Positions 43,548 through 52,332 of a DNA stretch of 64,000 bases are shown one piece after another. The stretch is taken from assembly GCF_900269665.1 (NCBI RefSeq), contig NZ_LT985361.1, forward strand, positions 6,335,933-6,399,932, written 5' to 3'. A program made the position numbers and the translations under genes. The notes beneath the pieces are model-generated. The model saw only the letters and a program-made list of their open reading frames with translations. It made no database searches and had not been told where the DNA came from. Position 1 is the stretch's first letter; every line of letters starts with the position of its first letter. Source of the DNA: Nocardia suismassiliense (GTDB taxonomy: Bacteria; Actinomycetota; Actinomycetes; Mycobacteriales; Mycobacteriaceae).

Positions 43548-44456
43548 ATGGGCGTTCGCATCAAATCCATCGGCATCAGCCGCGATACGCAGAGCAGTGT
43601 GCAGAACAGCGGCCTGGCCGCGAAGCAGAGCCTCGAGCGGGCCGGAGTCCGGCCCGACCAGGTCGGCGTGCTGATCAACGCCGGTGTCTTCCGCGACTCC
43701 AACACCGTCGAACCGGCCGTCTCCGCGCTGATCCAGAAGGCGGCGGGCATCGGCCTGGAGTACGCGAAGAACGATCCGCGGACCTTCTCGTTCGACCTGA
43801 TGAACGGCGCGACCGGCGTGCTCAACGCGGTCCAGGTCGCCACCGCCATCCTGGCGACCGGCAGCGCCGAGCACGTGCTCATCGTCGCCGGTGACGGTCA
43901 CCCGTCGATGACCCGGTCGGCGGCCACCGACGACTTCCCCTACGCCACTTCGGGCGCCGCGCTGCTGCTAGAGCACACCGACGAGCCGGACGGCTTCGGC
44001 CGGGTGCACACGGTGAACGGCGACGGCACCCCGGCGGTCGAGGCGTACGTCGACACGGCCACCATGGGCACCGTCGGCCGCGGCGTGATGACCGTGGAGC
44101 GGGAGCCCGGCTTCGCGGACCGCCTGCTGAGCGTGGCCACCGAGGCAGCTCGGGCCGCGCTCGCCGACGCCGGGCACAGCGACCTGGCCGGCACGGCGCT
44201 CATCGCGTCGACACCGAGCCCGGACTTCCCGGCCCAGCTCGCGGAAGCTCTTGGCATCGAACAGGATTCGGTGCGCACACCGGACCTGACCGACGGCGAC
44301 CCGCACACCGCGTCGCTGCCGCAGGCCTACGACCGCGCGGTCGTCTCGGACACCCTGCGGGACTTCACGCACGTGCTGTTCGTCGCGGCGGGCGCGGGCC
44401 CGTCGGCGGCGGCGGTGCTGTACCGGCTGCCCGTGCTCGCCGGGGCGGCTGCGTGA
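43548..44456 (+). CDS. nltB: OleA-like subunit without catalytic cysteine (NltB-like)
   Basis: 302 residues with the thiolase fold (GVLINAGVFRDSNTVEP, FSFDLMNGATGVLNAVQ, LIVAGDGHPS). The place of the catalytic cysteine is Ala88 in NGATG, and the HHQ and GNTS motifs are missing, so it cannot form the acyl-enzyme. The glutamate equivalent to OleA Glu117 is kept (Glu55 in NTVEP), as in LstB of lipstatin synthesis, where the second subunit supplies it to its partner. It starts eight bases after the first gene and overlaps the ligase gene as GTGA. Confidence 0.83.
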   Translation: MGVRIKSIGISRDTQSSVQNSGLAAKQSLERAGVRPDQVGVLINAGVFRDSNTVEPAVSALIQKAAGIGLEYAKNDPRTFSFDLMNGATGVLNAVQVATAILATGSAEHVLIVAGDGHPSMTRSAATDDFPYATSGAALLLEHTDEPDGFGRVHTVNGDGTPAVEAYVDTATMGTVGRGVMTVEREPGFADRLLSVATEAARAALADAGHSDLAGTALIASTPSPDFPAQLAEALGIEQDSVRTPDLTDGDPHTASLPQAYDRAVVSDTLRDFTHVLFVAAGAGPSAAAVLYRLPVLAGAAA

Positions 44457-46126
44457 CCTCGGCGACCTACTGGCAGGCCATCGACCGGTTCCGGGCGTTC
44501 GCGCGCGCGGAACCGGATCGAGAAGCGGTGATCTACCCCGACGGGGCGAAATCCGCTGACCTGCCGTCCTATCAGCACGTCACTTATCGCGAGCTGGACG
44601 ACTGGTCCGAGGCGATCGCCGAGCGACTCACCGCGGCGGGTGTCGGCACCGGCACCCGCACCATCGTGCTGGTGCTGCCGAGTCCCGAGCTCTACGCGAT
44701 CCTGTTCGGGCTCTTGAAGATCGGCGCCGTGCCCGTGGTGATCGACCCGGGGATGGGCCTGCGCAAGATGGTGCACTGTCTGCGCGCCGTAGAAGCGGAG
44801 GCGTTCATCGGCATCCCGCCCGCGCACGCGGTGCGGGTGCTGTTCCGGCGTAGCTTCCGCAAGGTGCGGACCACGGTGACCGTGGGCAAGCGCTGGTTCT
44901 GGCGTGGCGAACGGCTGGCGGCGTGGGGCACCACGCCGTCCGGCGTCGCGCCCGAGCGGGTACCCGGCGCCGCCGACGACGTGCTGGTGATCGGATTCAC
45001 CACCGGCAGTACCGGACCCGCCAAAGCCGTCGAGCTGACGCACGGCAATCTGGCGTCGATGGTCGAGCAGGTGCACACGGCCCGCGGCCGGATCGCACCG
45101 GAGACCTCCCTGATCACCTTGCCGCTGGTCGGCATTCTCGATCTGCTGCTCGGATCGCGCTGCGTGCTACCGCCGTTGATCCCGAGCAAGGTCGGCTCCA
45201 CCGATCCGGCGCACGTGGCGCACGCGATCGAGAAGTTCGGCGTGCGCACGATGTTCGCCTCCCCCGCGCTGCTGATTCCACTGCTGCGGTATCTCCAGCA
45301 GCGGCCGATCGAGCTGAAGACGTTGGGCAGCATCTACTCCGGTGGCGCGCCGGTCCCCGACTGGTGCATCGCCGGATTGCGCGAGGTGCTGGCCGAGGAC
45401 GTGCAGATCTTCGCAGGCTACGGGTCCACCGAGGCCTTGCCGATGTCGCTCGTCGAATCCCGGGAACTGTTCGACGGTCTGGTGGATCGCACGCACCGCG
45501 GCGAGGGCACCTGCATCGGGCGACCGGCGGACAAGATCGAGGCCAGGGTGGTCGCGATCACCGACGAGCCGCTACCGACCTGGGCACAGGTCGAGGAGTT
45601 GGCCGGTGACCTCGAAAGTTCGCGGGGTATCGGCGAACTGGTTGTCGCGGGCCCGAATGTCAGTACGCATTACTACTGGCCGGCGGAGGCGAACCGGCAG
45701 GGCAAGATCGTCGACGGCGACCGGATCTGGCATCGCACCGGCGATCTCGCCTGGATCGATGACGAGCGCCGAATCTGGTTCTGCGGACGCAAGAGCCAGC
45801 GGGTGGTCACCGCCGACGGGCCGATGTTCACCGTCCAGGTGGAGCAGATCTTCAATACCGTTGCGGGCGTTGCCCGGACGGCACTGGTGGGTGTCGGCGC
45901 GCGCGGTGCGCAGCGCCCAGTGCTCTGCATCGAGTTGAAGCCCGAGGCCGACGGCGCGGCGGTCGGGGCCGCGCTGCGGGCCCGCGGGTCGGAGTTCGAG
46001 CTCACCCGCCCGATCGCGGATTTCCTGATCCATCCCGGTTTTCCGGTCGACATCCGGCACAACGCCAAGATCGGCCGGGAGCAGCTCGCCCTGTGGGCCA
46101 CCAAGCAGATCGGAGCGGCTGCATGA
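44453..46126 (+). CDS. nltC: OleC/NltC-type beta-lactone synthetase
   Basis: 557 residues of the adenylate-forming family. The ATP motif is GFTTGSTGPAKAVELTHGNL; later motifs are IYSGGAPVPDW, IFAGYGSTEALPMS, HRTGDLAWIDDERRIWFCGR and the C-terminal NAKIGREQLALWA. It resembles OleC, which closes a beta-hydroxy acid to a beta-lactone through an acyl-adenylate, instead of making a CoA ester. It starts with GTG overlapping the stop of the upstream gene and ends in ATGA with the next. The operon context supports lactone formation. Confidence 0.85.
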   Translation: MTSATYWQAIDRFRAFARAEPDREAVIYPDGAKSADLPSYQHVTYRELDDWSEAIAERLTAAGVGTGTRTIVLVLPSPELYAILFGLLKIGAVPVVIDPGMGLRKMVHCLRAVEAEAFIGIPPAHAVRVLFRRSFRKVRTTVTVGKRWFWRGERLAAWGTTPSGVAPERVPGAADDVLVIGFTTGSTGPAKAVELTHGNLASMVEQVHTARGRIAPETSLITLPLVGILDLLLGSRCVLPPLIPSKVGSTDPAHVAHAIEKFGVRTMFASPALLIPLLRYLQQRPIELKTLGSIYSGGAPVPDWCIAGLREVLAEDVQIFAGYGSTEALPMSLVESRELFDGLVDRTHRGEGTCIGRPADKIEARVVAITDEPLPTWAQVEELAGDLESSRGIGELVVAGPNVSTHYYWPAEANRQGKIVDGDRIWHRTGDLAWIDDERRIWFCGRKSQRVVTADGPMFTVQVEQIFNTVAGVARTALVGVGARGAQRPVLCIELKPEADGAAVGAALRARGSEFELTRPIADFLIHPGFPVDIRHNAKIGREQLALWATKQIGAAA

Positions 46127-46425
46127 GCACGAAAACAACGGTGCTGCGGGCGATTCCGATTCTCGGCTGGTTGTATCTGGCCGGCGGTGTGCTGGCGATC
46201 GCGGCGGATCGGGTGCCCGAGAACCGGGGGCTGCGCGCCGCGTGGTGGATCGACGCGTTCCTCAGCGTCGTGGTGCACGCGGCTCAGATCCGGCCCGCGC
46301 TGCGGGCGGCCGAGGGTTCGGGGCGCTCCCCCGTCGAGACAGCTGTGTTGACGCAGATCTTCGGAATGACCTGGTGGCGAACGCAGGAGGCGCAATGGGC
46401 GAGCGGCAGCGAGGCGCAGGCATGA
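46123..46425 (+). CDS. Small membrane protein in the beta-lactone operon
   Basis: 100 residues. A first hydrophobic segment is AIPILGWLYLAGGVLAIAA; a second, weaker one is WWIDAFLSVVVHAAQI. Overlaps of ATGA type at both ends lock it between the synthetase and the reductase. I do not recognise the family. It may anchor the synthetase or reductase to the membrane or help hand the lipid to the exporter; this is inference from position only. Confidence 0.8.
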   Translation: MSTKTTVLRAIPILGWLYLAGGVLAIAADRVPENRGLRAAWWIDAFLSVVVHAAQIRPALRAAEGSGRSPVETAVLTQIFGMTWWRTQEAQWASGSEAQA

Positions 46426-47468
46426 CGAAAGTGTTGGTGACCGGCGCCTCCGGGTTCCTCGGCGGGGCGCTGGTGCGCAGGCTGGTCCGCGACGGCGAGC
46501 ACGAGGTGTCGATTCTGGTGCGGCGCACCAGCAAGCTGACCGATCTCGGCACCGACGTCGACCGGGTACAGCTGGTCTACGGCGATCTCACCGATCCGGC
46601 GTCGCTGGTGGCCGCCACCGACGGCGTCGACATCGTGTTCCACAGTGCCGCACGGGTCGACGAGCGCGGCACCCGGGAACAGTTCTGGAACGAAAATGTC
46701 CGCGCGACCGAGCACCTGCTCGACGCCGCGCGCCGCGGTGGCGCGTCTCGATTCGTCTTCATCTCCAGCCCGAGTGCGTTGATGGTCTACGACGGCGGCG
46801 ACCAGCTCGACATCGATGAGTCGGTCCCATACCCGCAGCGCTACCTGAACCTGTACTCGGAGACCAAGGCCGCCGCCGAGCGCGCCGTATTGGCCTCCGA
46901 CACAGCAGGTTTCACCACTTGCGCACTGCGGCCGCGCGCGATCTGGGGCGCGGGCGACCGGTCCGGACCGATCGTGCGGCTGCTCGGCAAGACCGGTGCC
47001 GGTACGCTGCCGGACATCTCGTTCGGGCGCACCGTGTACGCGTCGCTGTGCCACGTCGACAACATCGTCGAGGCGTGCGTCAAGGCGGCGGCCTCGGATG
47101 CGGTGGGCGGCAAGGCGTATTTCGTCGCCGATGCCGAGAAAACGAATGTCTGGGAATTCCTCGGCGCCGTGGCCACCGACCTCGGCTATGAACCACCGAG
47201 CCGCAAGCCCAATCCCAAGGTGATCAATGCGGTGGTCAACGTCATCGAAACCGCCTGGCGCATACCGGCGGTCGCGACCCGCTGGTCGCCACCGCTGTCG
47301 CGCTACGCCGTCGCACTGATGACGCGCAGCGCGACCTACAACACAGCCGCCGCCGCTCGCGATTTCGGCTACGCCCCGGTGGTCGACCGGGACAGCGGGC
47401 TGGCCACCTTCCTCGCGTGGCTCGAAACCCAGGGCGGCGCCGTCGAACTCACTCGAAATTTGCGCTGA
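46422..47468 (+). CDS. nltD: OleD-type NAD(P)-dependent beta-keto acid reductase
   Basis: 348 residues of the extended SDR / 3-beta-hydroxysteroid-dehydrogenase group. Coenzyme motif VLVTGASGFLGGALVRRL; catalytic serine in FVFISSPSALMVYD; YxxxK in LYSETKAAAERA; LRPRAIWGAGD. OleD reduces the beta-keto acid from OleA to a beta-hydroxy acid, the substrate of the lactone synthetase. The ATG at 46422 overlaps the small membrane gene stop. A 33-base gap separates it from the acyltransferase gene. Confidence 0.87.
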   Translation: MTKVLVTGASGFLGGALVRRLVRDGEHEVSILVRRTSKLTDLGTDVDRVQLVYGDLTDPASLVAATDGVDIVFHSAARVDERGTREQFWNENVRATEHLLDAARRGGASRFVFISSPSALMVYDGGDQLDIDESVPYPQRYLNLYSETKAAAERAVLASDTAGFTTCALRPRAIWGAGDRSGPIVRLLGKTGAGTLPDISFGRTVYASLCHVDNIVEACVKAAASDAVGGKAYFVADAEKTNVWEFLGAVATDLGYEPPSRKPNPKVINAVVNVIETAWRIPAVATRWSPPLSRYAVALMTRSATYNTAAAARDFGYAPVVDRDSGLATFLAWLETQGGAVELTRNLR

Positions 47469-47501
47469 ACCGCAGCACCCAGTCGGCACCGGAGGTCACC
47501 A

Positions 47502-48746
47502 ATGAACCAAGCTTCGCGCAGCGATACCGTGCGTCCGGCGCCGAGTGGGGCCAGCGGCGCCGTCTTCCGCCGGAAGATCTCGCCCACCGAGCGCCTGTAC
47601 TTCTTCACCAGGGAAGTGTCGCCGCCGTTCCTGATGCACCTGGCCGTGCACGGCGTCGGCACCCTGGACCCGGATGCGGTGCAGCGCGCGGTAGACGCTG
47701 CCTCCGCGGCGAATCCCGGTGCGCGGCTGGTCCGCGACGGCAACTACTGGGTGGACAGCGGTGTGCCCGCCCAGGTTCGGGTGGTCCCCGGCTGGACGCT
47801 CGACTACGCCACGCTGGAAGACGATGCGGTGCTGAACAGCCCGATCGGGCCGACGCCGGAGAAGACCACCGAGGTACTGCTGCTGACCGGTGAACAAACC
47901 ACCCTGGTATTCCGTGTCTTCCACGGAGTGATGGACGGGATGGGTATGCGGATGTGGGCCGACGATGTGCTGCGCGTGCTGCGCGGGGTGGCGCCGGTCG
48001 GCGCGCCCGATCCGATCGCCGACGCCGAATTGGTGGCGCAGGTGGGTGCGCCGGGTAAGCAGACGCTCGTGCTGCCGACCTACCGCGCGGCGACCGGTCG
48101 CGGGCGGCAGGATCCGAACGCGTCGCGATGGTTGTTGCGGCACCGCACCATTCACGCGAACGGCAAGGGCATCGTCGCGCGGGTCTCGGCGATCCTCGCC
48201 GCCGAGGCCGGGGCGAAGTCTCGCTTCATGGTGCCGGTCGATCTGCGCAGGCATGACCCCGCACTGCGTTCGACCGGGAATCTCGCGCTGCCGCTGTTCG
48301 TCGACGTCGCGCCCGGTGACAGCTGGGAAACGGTCAGCGCGCGGATGCGGGCCGGGCTGCAAGGCAAGACCGAGTTGAACCAGCTCGACAACGGTGGCCT
48401 GTCGAAGTTTCCGCCCGCCGCCATCCGCACAGTGCTGCGGGTGAGCAACTGGCTCGGGGCCCGGTGCAACCGGAACATGGTGTCCGCCACGGTGTCGCAC
48501 ATGGGCAGCGTCGACCTGGACGAGATGGCCGTGCCCGGGTGGACCCCCAGCACGATGCGAGTGCTGCCGCAGCACAGCGGGGCGATGCCGATGCTGTTCG
48601 GCATGGTCGAGTCGCGCGGGCAACTCGAGCTGACGGTGTCCTGTCGCAACGGCGCCGGCGTCGAGCCGAGGCTGGAGGCCTTGCTCGACAAGATCGCCGC
48701 CACCCTCGAAGCCGATCTCGCACCCCAAGATTTACCGGCACGATGA
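47502..48746 (+). CDS. Condensation/PapA-type acyltransferase
   Basis: 414 residues resembling the condensation-domain/acyltransferase superfamily that includes PapA and wax-ester synthases. The catalytic motif is HGVMDG (RVFHGVMDGMGM), with the catalytic His and the Asp-Gly kept and the first His of HHxxxDG replaced by Phe. MVPVDLRRHDPALRSTGNLA matches the DLR-type region. It could esterify a hydroxyl of the lactone lipid or transfer an acyl chain before export. Its stop overlaps the MMPL start as ATGA. Confidence 0.8.
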   Translation: MNQASRSDTVRPAPSGASGAVFRRKISPTERLYFFTREVSPPFLMHLAVHGVGTLDPDAVQRAVDAASAANPGARLVRDGNYWVDSGVPAQVRVVPGWTLDYATLEDDAVLNSPIGPTPEKTTEVLLLTGEQTTLVFRVFHGVMDGMGMRMWADDVLRVLRGVAPVGAPDPIADAELVAQVGAPGKQTLVLPTYRAATGRGRQDPNASRWLLRHRTIHANGKGIVARVSAILAAEAGAKSRFMVPVDLRRHDPALRSTGNLALPLFVDVAPGDSWETVSARMRAGLQGKTELNQLDNGGLSKFPPAAIRTVLRVSNWLGARCNRNMVSATVSHMGSVDLDEMAVPGWTPSTMRVLPQHSGAMPMLFGMVESRGQLELTVSCRNGAGVEPRLEALLDKIAATLEADLAPQDLPAR

Positions 48747-50857
48747 CCGGCTGGGCACGGTTCGTCATCGCCCGGCCGCGCACGGTCCTCGCCGTGGTGG
48801 TCGGGGTGATGCTGCTGTTCGGGCTGCTCGGGATGAATACCGCCGACAAGGTCAGCGCGGCGGGCTTCAATGATCCGCACAGCGAATCGGCCGCGGTCGA
48901 TCGGCTGGTGCGGGAACACTTCGGGCCGCAGACCCCCGATGCGGTCGCGCTGTACACCGCGCCCGACGGCCAGACACTCGACGATATCGGCCCACGGGTG
49001 CAACAGGCGCTCGCCCGGATCGATCCCGCGCTGCTGGAGCGCCCGGTCGAAACCTATTGGAACAGTGTGCCGCCGCGTAAACAGTTCCTGCGCTCCGCCG
49101 ACAACCGGCAGGCGCTGGCGGTGGTGTTTCTCGCGGGTGACGACAATCGACGCGTCACCGCCTATGCCGATATCGAAGCGGCGCTGCGGGTTCCGGGTAT
49201 CGATACCAAGCTGTCCGGCTACAGCGCGTTGGCGACCCACATCAACAGTCAGTCGCAACACGATTTGGTTCGCGCCGAATCCCTCTCGCTGCCACTCACT
49301 TTGCTGATCCTCGTGCTGGTGTTCGGCGGTGTGGTCGCGGCGTCGCTGCCGGTGGCGGTCGGGGTGCTCGCGGTGCTCGGCGCGATGGGCACCATTCGTC
49401 TGCTCACCGAATTCACCGAGGTGAGCACGTTCGCGGTGAATATCGCGTCGCTGCTCGGGCTGGGCATGGCGATCGATTACGGGCTGTTCCTGGTGACCCG
49501 ATTCCGGGAGGAGCTCGCCGGTGGGCGGGATATCGAGTCCGCCATCGAACGCACCTGCGCGACCGCCGGTCGGACCGTCGCCTTCTCGGCCTTGTTGCTG
49601 ATCTGTGCCTTCGCCGGCACTTTCGTGTTCCCACAGGCGGTACTGCGGTCGCTGGGGTTCGGCGCGATCGCCGCGGTCGCGCTCGCCGCCGGTCTCTCGC
49701 TCACCGTGCTGCCCGCCATGCTCGCGCTGTTCGGTGCCCGAATCGGTAAGGCGGGCAGCAAAGATCGCACCGAACGGTTCTGGGGACGGGTGGTGGACGC
49801 CGTGCTGCGCAGGCCCGGCCTCGTCACCGTCGTGGTCGGCGCGATACTTGTGCTGCTCGCCCTGCCGCTCACCGGGGCCGAGCTCGGCGACATCGATCAT
49901 CGTGCGTTGCCCGCGGGCAACGAAATGCGCAGCACCGTCGAGGAACTCACCGCCACGTTCCCTGCGGCGAGCAGTGGTGTCACGGCGGTGCTGCAGGGAG
50001 TCGACGGACCGCCGCAGTCGGCCGCGGTGGATGCCGCGAGCACGGCGCTCGGCCGGGTCGACGGTGTCCGGCAGGTGTTCCAGGTGGGCCGAGCCGAGGA
50101 TTTCGTCGTCCTCCACGCGTTCCTCGATGCCACCGACCGCAGCGAAAACGCCTCGGCCACTGTGCAAGACATTCGTGCGCTGATTCCCCCGGACGGCACG
50201 TTCTTGCGGATCGGTGGCGATACCGCCGCCACCGTCGACAGTGTGCACTCCATCGTGCGCGCCATGCCCTGGATGATTCTGGCCATGGTGAGCGCGACCG
50301 TACTGCTGCTCGCGGCGGCGTTCCGATCGATCGTATTGCCGCTCAAGGCCGTAGCGATGGCGTTCCTCAGCCTCGCCGCCACCTTCGGCGTGCTCACCTG
50401 GATCTTCCACGACGGCCATCTCGCGGGTGTGCTCGGTATCAGTCCGGGTCCGCTCGCCGCGGGCATGCTCGTGCTGATCATCGCAGTCGTCTTCGGTTTG
50501 TCCACCGACTACGAGGTTTTCCTGCTGTCCCGCATGGTGGAGGCGCATGCGGCGGGGGCCGATACCGCGGGATCGGGCCGCATCGGGACGCTCAAGACCG
50601 CCCGGGTCATCACGGCCGCCGCGACGCTGCTCGTTATCGTCACCGGCGCGTTCACTCTTTCTCCGTTGACGCCCATGCGTTTTCTCGGACTCGGCATGAT
50701 CATCGCGTTGCTGATCGATGCCACCTTGGTCCGCATGCTGCTGGTGCCCGCGTTGGTCAAACTCATGGGCGCGGCCAATTGGTGGACACCTTTCCCGCGC
50801 CGCCGGCTCATTCCCGCCACTGTCGAACCCTCGAAAGAAACGGCCTCGATTCGGTAA
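48743..50857 (+). CDS. MMPL/RND-family lipid exporter
   Basis: 704 residues with two halves, each of one N-terminal membrane helix, a soluble porter domain and a bundle of five helices. Family motifs are FAVNIASLLGLGMAIDYGLF and MLVLIIAVVFGLSTDYEVFL. MMPL proteins move acylated lipids across the membrane using the proton gradient; in mycobacteria they work with PapA acyltransferases. The ATG at 48743 overlaps the acyltransferase stop, so both are made together. It closes the operon; a hairpin follows at 50874. Confidence 0.93.
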   Translation: MTGWARFVIARPRTVLAVVVGVMLLFGLLGMNTADKVSAAGFNDPHSESAAVDRLVREHFGPQTPDAVALYTAPDGQTLDDIGPRVQQALARIDPALLERPVETYWNSVPPRKQFLRSADNRQALAVVFLAGDDNRRVTAYADIEAALRVPGIDTKLSGYSALATHINSQSQHDLVRAESLSLPLTLLILVLVFGGVVAASLPVAVGVLAVLGAMGTIRLLTEFTEVSTFAVNIASLLGLGMAIDYGLFLVTRFREELAGGRDIESAIERTCATAGRTVAFSALLLICAFAGTFVFPQAVLRSLGFGAIAAVALAAGLSLTVLPAMLALFGARIGKAGSKDRTERFWGRVVDAVLRRPGLVTVVVGAILVLLALPLTGAELGDIDHRALPAGNEMRSTVEELTATFPAASSGVTAVLQGVDGPPQSAAVDAASTALGRVDGVRQVFQVGRAEDFVVLHAFLDATDRSENASATVQDIRALIPPDGTFLRIGGDTAATVDSVHSIVRAMPWMILAMVSATVLLLAAAFRSIVLPLKAVAMAFLSLAATFGVLTWIFHDGHLAGVLGISPGPLAAGMLVLIIAVVFGLSTDYEVFLLSRMVEAHAAGADTAGSGRIGTLKTARVITAAATLLVIVTGAFTLSPLTPMRFLGLGMIIALLIDATLVRMLLVPALVKLMGAANWWTPFPRRRLIPATVEPSKETASIR

Positions 50858-50873
50858 GTCGGGTAGCGCAGAA

Positions 50874-50913
50874 GTTCCAGGCGCACAGCAAGAATGCCCG
50901 GTACGCCTGGAAC
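50874..50913 (+). terminator. Hairpin after the beta-lactone operon
   Basis: GTTCCAGGCG (50874-50883) pairs perfectly with CGCCTGGAAC (50904-50913) around 20 bases, 16 bases after the MMPL stop. No T-tract follows. Confidence 0.5.
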
Positions 50914-51014
50914 ATCCGCGAATGTCCTATTTGCGGACTAAATTTCATACCGATCGGTCGCCACGCCGCACAGAAGATTGCAATACCTTCGGTGACTACC
51001 CAGGCTTAGCTCCC

Positions 51015-51215
51015 ATGTCCGCCGCCTGCCCCTCCTGCTCCTGGCCCTCGCCCATGCTCGTCTCCGCACACGGGGCGGTGCGCTATTTGCGCTGCGTATG
51101 TGGCAGGTTCCTGGTGTCGCACGGTGGTGGGGTGGACTTGGTGTCCGGTCGCAGTGCATGCGGCACATCGAAGGCGGCTGAGCACCTCGAGCTGATTCCG
51201 CTGCCCGAGGGGTGA
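51015..51215 (+). CDS. Small zinc-ribbon-like protein
   Basis: 66 residues with two cysteine pairs, ACPSC near the N-terminus and LRCVCGRF about 24 residues later, as in a zinc ribbon. The rest is short strands and a polar tail. Function unknown. It is upstream of a convergent flavoprotein gene and is probably monocistronic. Confidence 0.55.
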   Translation: MSAACPSCSWPSPMLVSAHGAVRYLRCVCGRFLVSHGGGVDLVSGRSACGTSKAAEHLELIPLPEG

Positions 51216-51232
51216 TCTCGCGGGTCAGGTGA

Positions 51233-52252
51233 TCACAGTCCGTGTCGACGCTCGGCCGACACCAACTCACCGACGTCCGCTTCGTTCTTCGGGGAGAACG
51301 GGTTCCGGTACGCGTCCACCGCGCGGCGGGTATCCTCGGTGACCAGATCCGCGTTGATCTGCGCCGCCGCGAAAGCGCCTGCCGCCGCGGCTCCGCCGAC
51401 CTGCGCGGACAAGTCGGTGGCATTGCCGGCGACCCACACGCCGGGCACGTCGGTACGGCCGGCCGCGTCCGCCGGGATGTGCTCGCCCATACCCGACGGG
51501 TGCTGTGCTGGCTGAAGCCCCAGTGCCGCAAGGAAATCCGGACGCGCCACCATCCGGGACTGGACCGTCACCGCCTCGCGCGGGGCCACCGTGCCGTCGC
51601 TCATGCGCACGCCTGCCAAACGGTCATCGACGATCTCCAACGCTGCCACTTCGCCTGCCACCACCCTGATGCCGCGTGCAGCGAGTTGCTCCGTGTCCGC
51701 AGCGGTAAGTGATGGCATGGTGTGCGTGAACAGCGTGATGTCGGCGCTCCACTGACGGAAGAGCAGGGCTTGGTGCACCGCCATCGGTCCGGTACCGAGC
51801 ACACCGATCGCTTGGTCGCGCACCTCCCAGCCGTGACAGTACGGGCAGTGCAGCACGTCTCGTCCCCACCGCTCACGCAGTCCCGCGATGTCCGGCAGCT
51901 CGTCTACCAGGCCGGTGGTCACCAGCAGTCGCCGGGCGCGGACCGCCCGGCCGTCCGCCAGTGTCACCGCGAATCCGTCGTCCACCCGGTCCACAGCGGT
52001 GACTTCGCCGGTCACCACCTGACCGCCGTACCCACGCACCTCCGCTCGCCCGCGCTCCAGCAGCTCGCCCGGCGCCATTCCCTCCCTGGCCAGCAGTCCG
52101 TGCACGCCGGTCGCCGGGGTATTGCGCGGCGCGCCCGCGTCGATCACCAGCACCGCCCGCCGTGCCCGGCCCAGCATCAGCGCCCCGCTCAGGCCGGCCG
52201 CGCCACCGCCGACAACCACCACGTCATAGCCGTCTTTCAGCTGTTCAGTCAT
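51233..52252 (-). CDS. Thioredoxin-reductase-like flavoprotein
   Basis: 339 residues. FAD site: VVVVGGGAAGLSGALMLGRA; redox cysteines: HCPYCHGWEVRD, in the CxxC position of thioredoxin reductase; FAD-binding end: VWVAGNATDLSAQVGGAAAA. The NAD(P) loop is GVLGTGPMAVHQAL, not the usual GxGxxA. It may reduce a disulfide partner or oxidise a dithiol. GGAGG precedes the ATG at 52252. It is divergent from an XRE-cupin regulator gene, and this pair is common in actinobacteria. Confidence 0.88.
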   Translation of the reverse strand: MTEQLKDGYDVVVVGGGAAGLSGALMLGRARRAVLVIDAGAPRNTPATGVHGLLAREGMAPGELLERGRAEVRGYGGQVVTGEVTAVDRVDDGFAVTLADGRAVRARRLLVTTGLVDELPDIAGLRERWGRDVLHCPYCHGWEVRDQAIGVLGTGPMAVHQALLFRQWSADITLFTHTMPSLTAADTEQLAARGIRVVAGEVAALEIVDDRLAGVRMSDGTVAPREAVTVQSRMVARPDFLAALGLQPAQHPSGMGEHIPADAAGRTDVPGVWVAGNATDLSAQVGGAAAAGAFAAAQINADLVTEDTRRAVDAYRNPFSPKNEADVGELVSAERRHGL

Positions 52253-52308
52253 CTCGACCACCTCCGCGACCCACCATGCGACCGAGCCCGGCATATGTGC
52301 AAACTTTG

Positions 52309-52323
52309 TTGCCGATCTGGCAA
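52309..52323. promoter_or_regulatory. Inverted repeat between flavoprotein and XRE-cupin genes
   Basis: TTGCC-GATCT-GGCAA is a perfect inverted repeat ten bases before the XRE-cupin start. An overlapping GCAA ... TTGC pair lies just upstream. It is a candidate operator for the regulator and the divergent flavoprotein gene. Confidence 0.45.
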
Positions 52324-52332
52324 GATGACGGT

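Noticed and set aside
48152..50548. 798-codon reverse frame opposite the MMPL gene
   Set aside because: His/Arg/Gln-rich shadow; the plus strand has an intact MMPL transporter.
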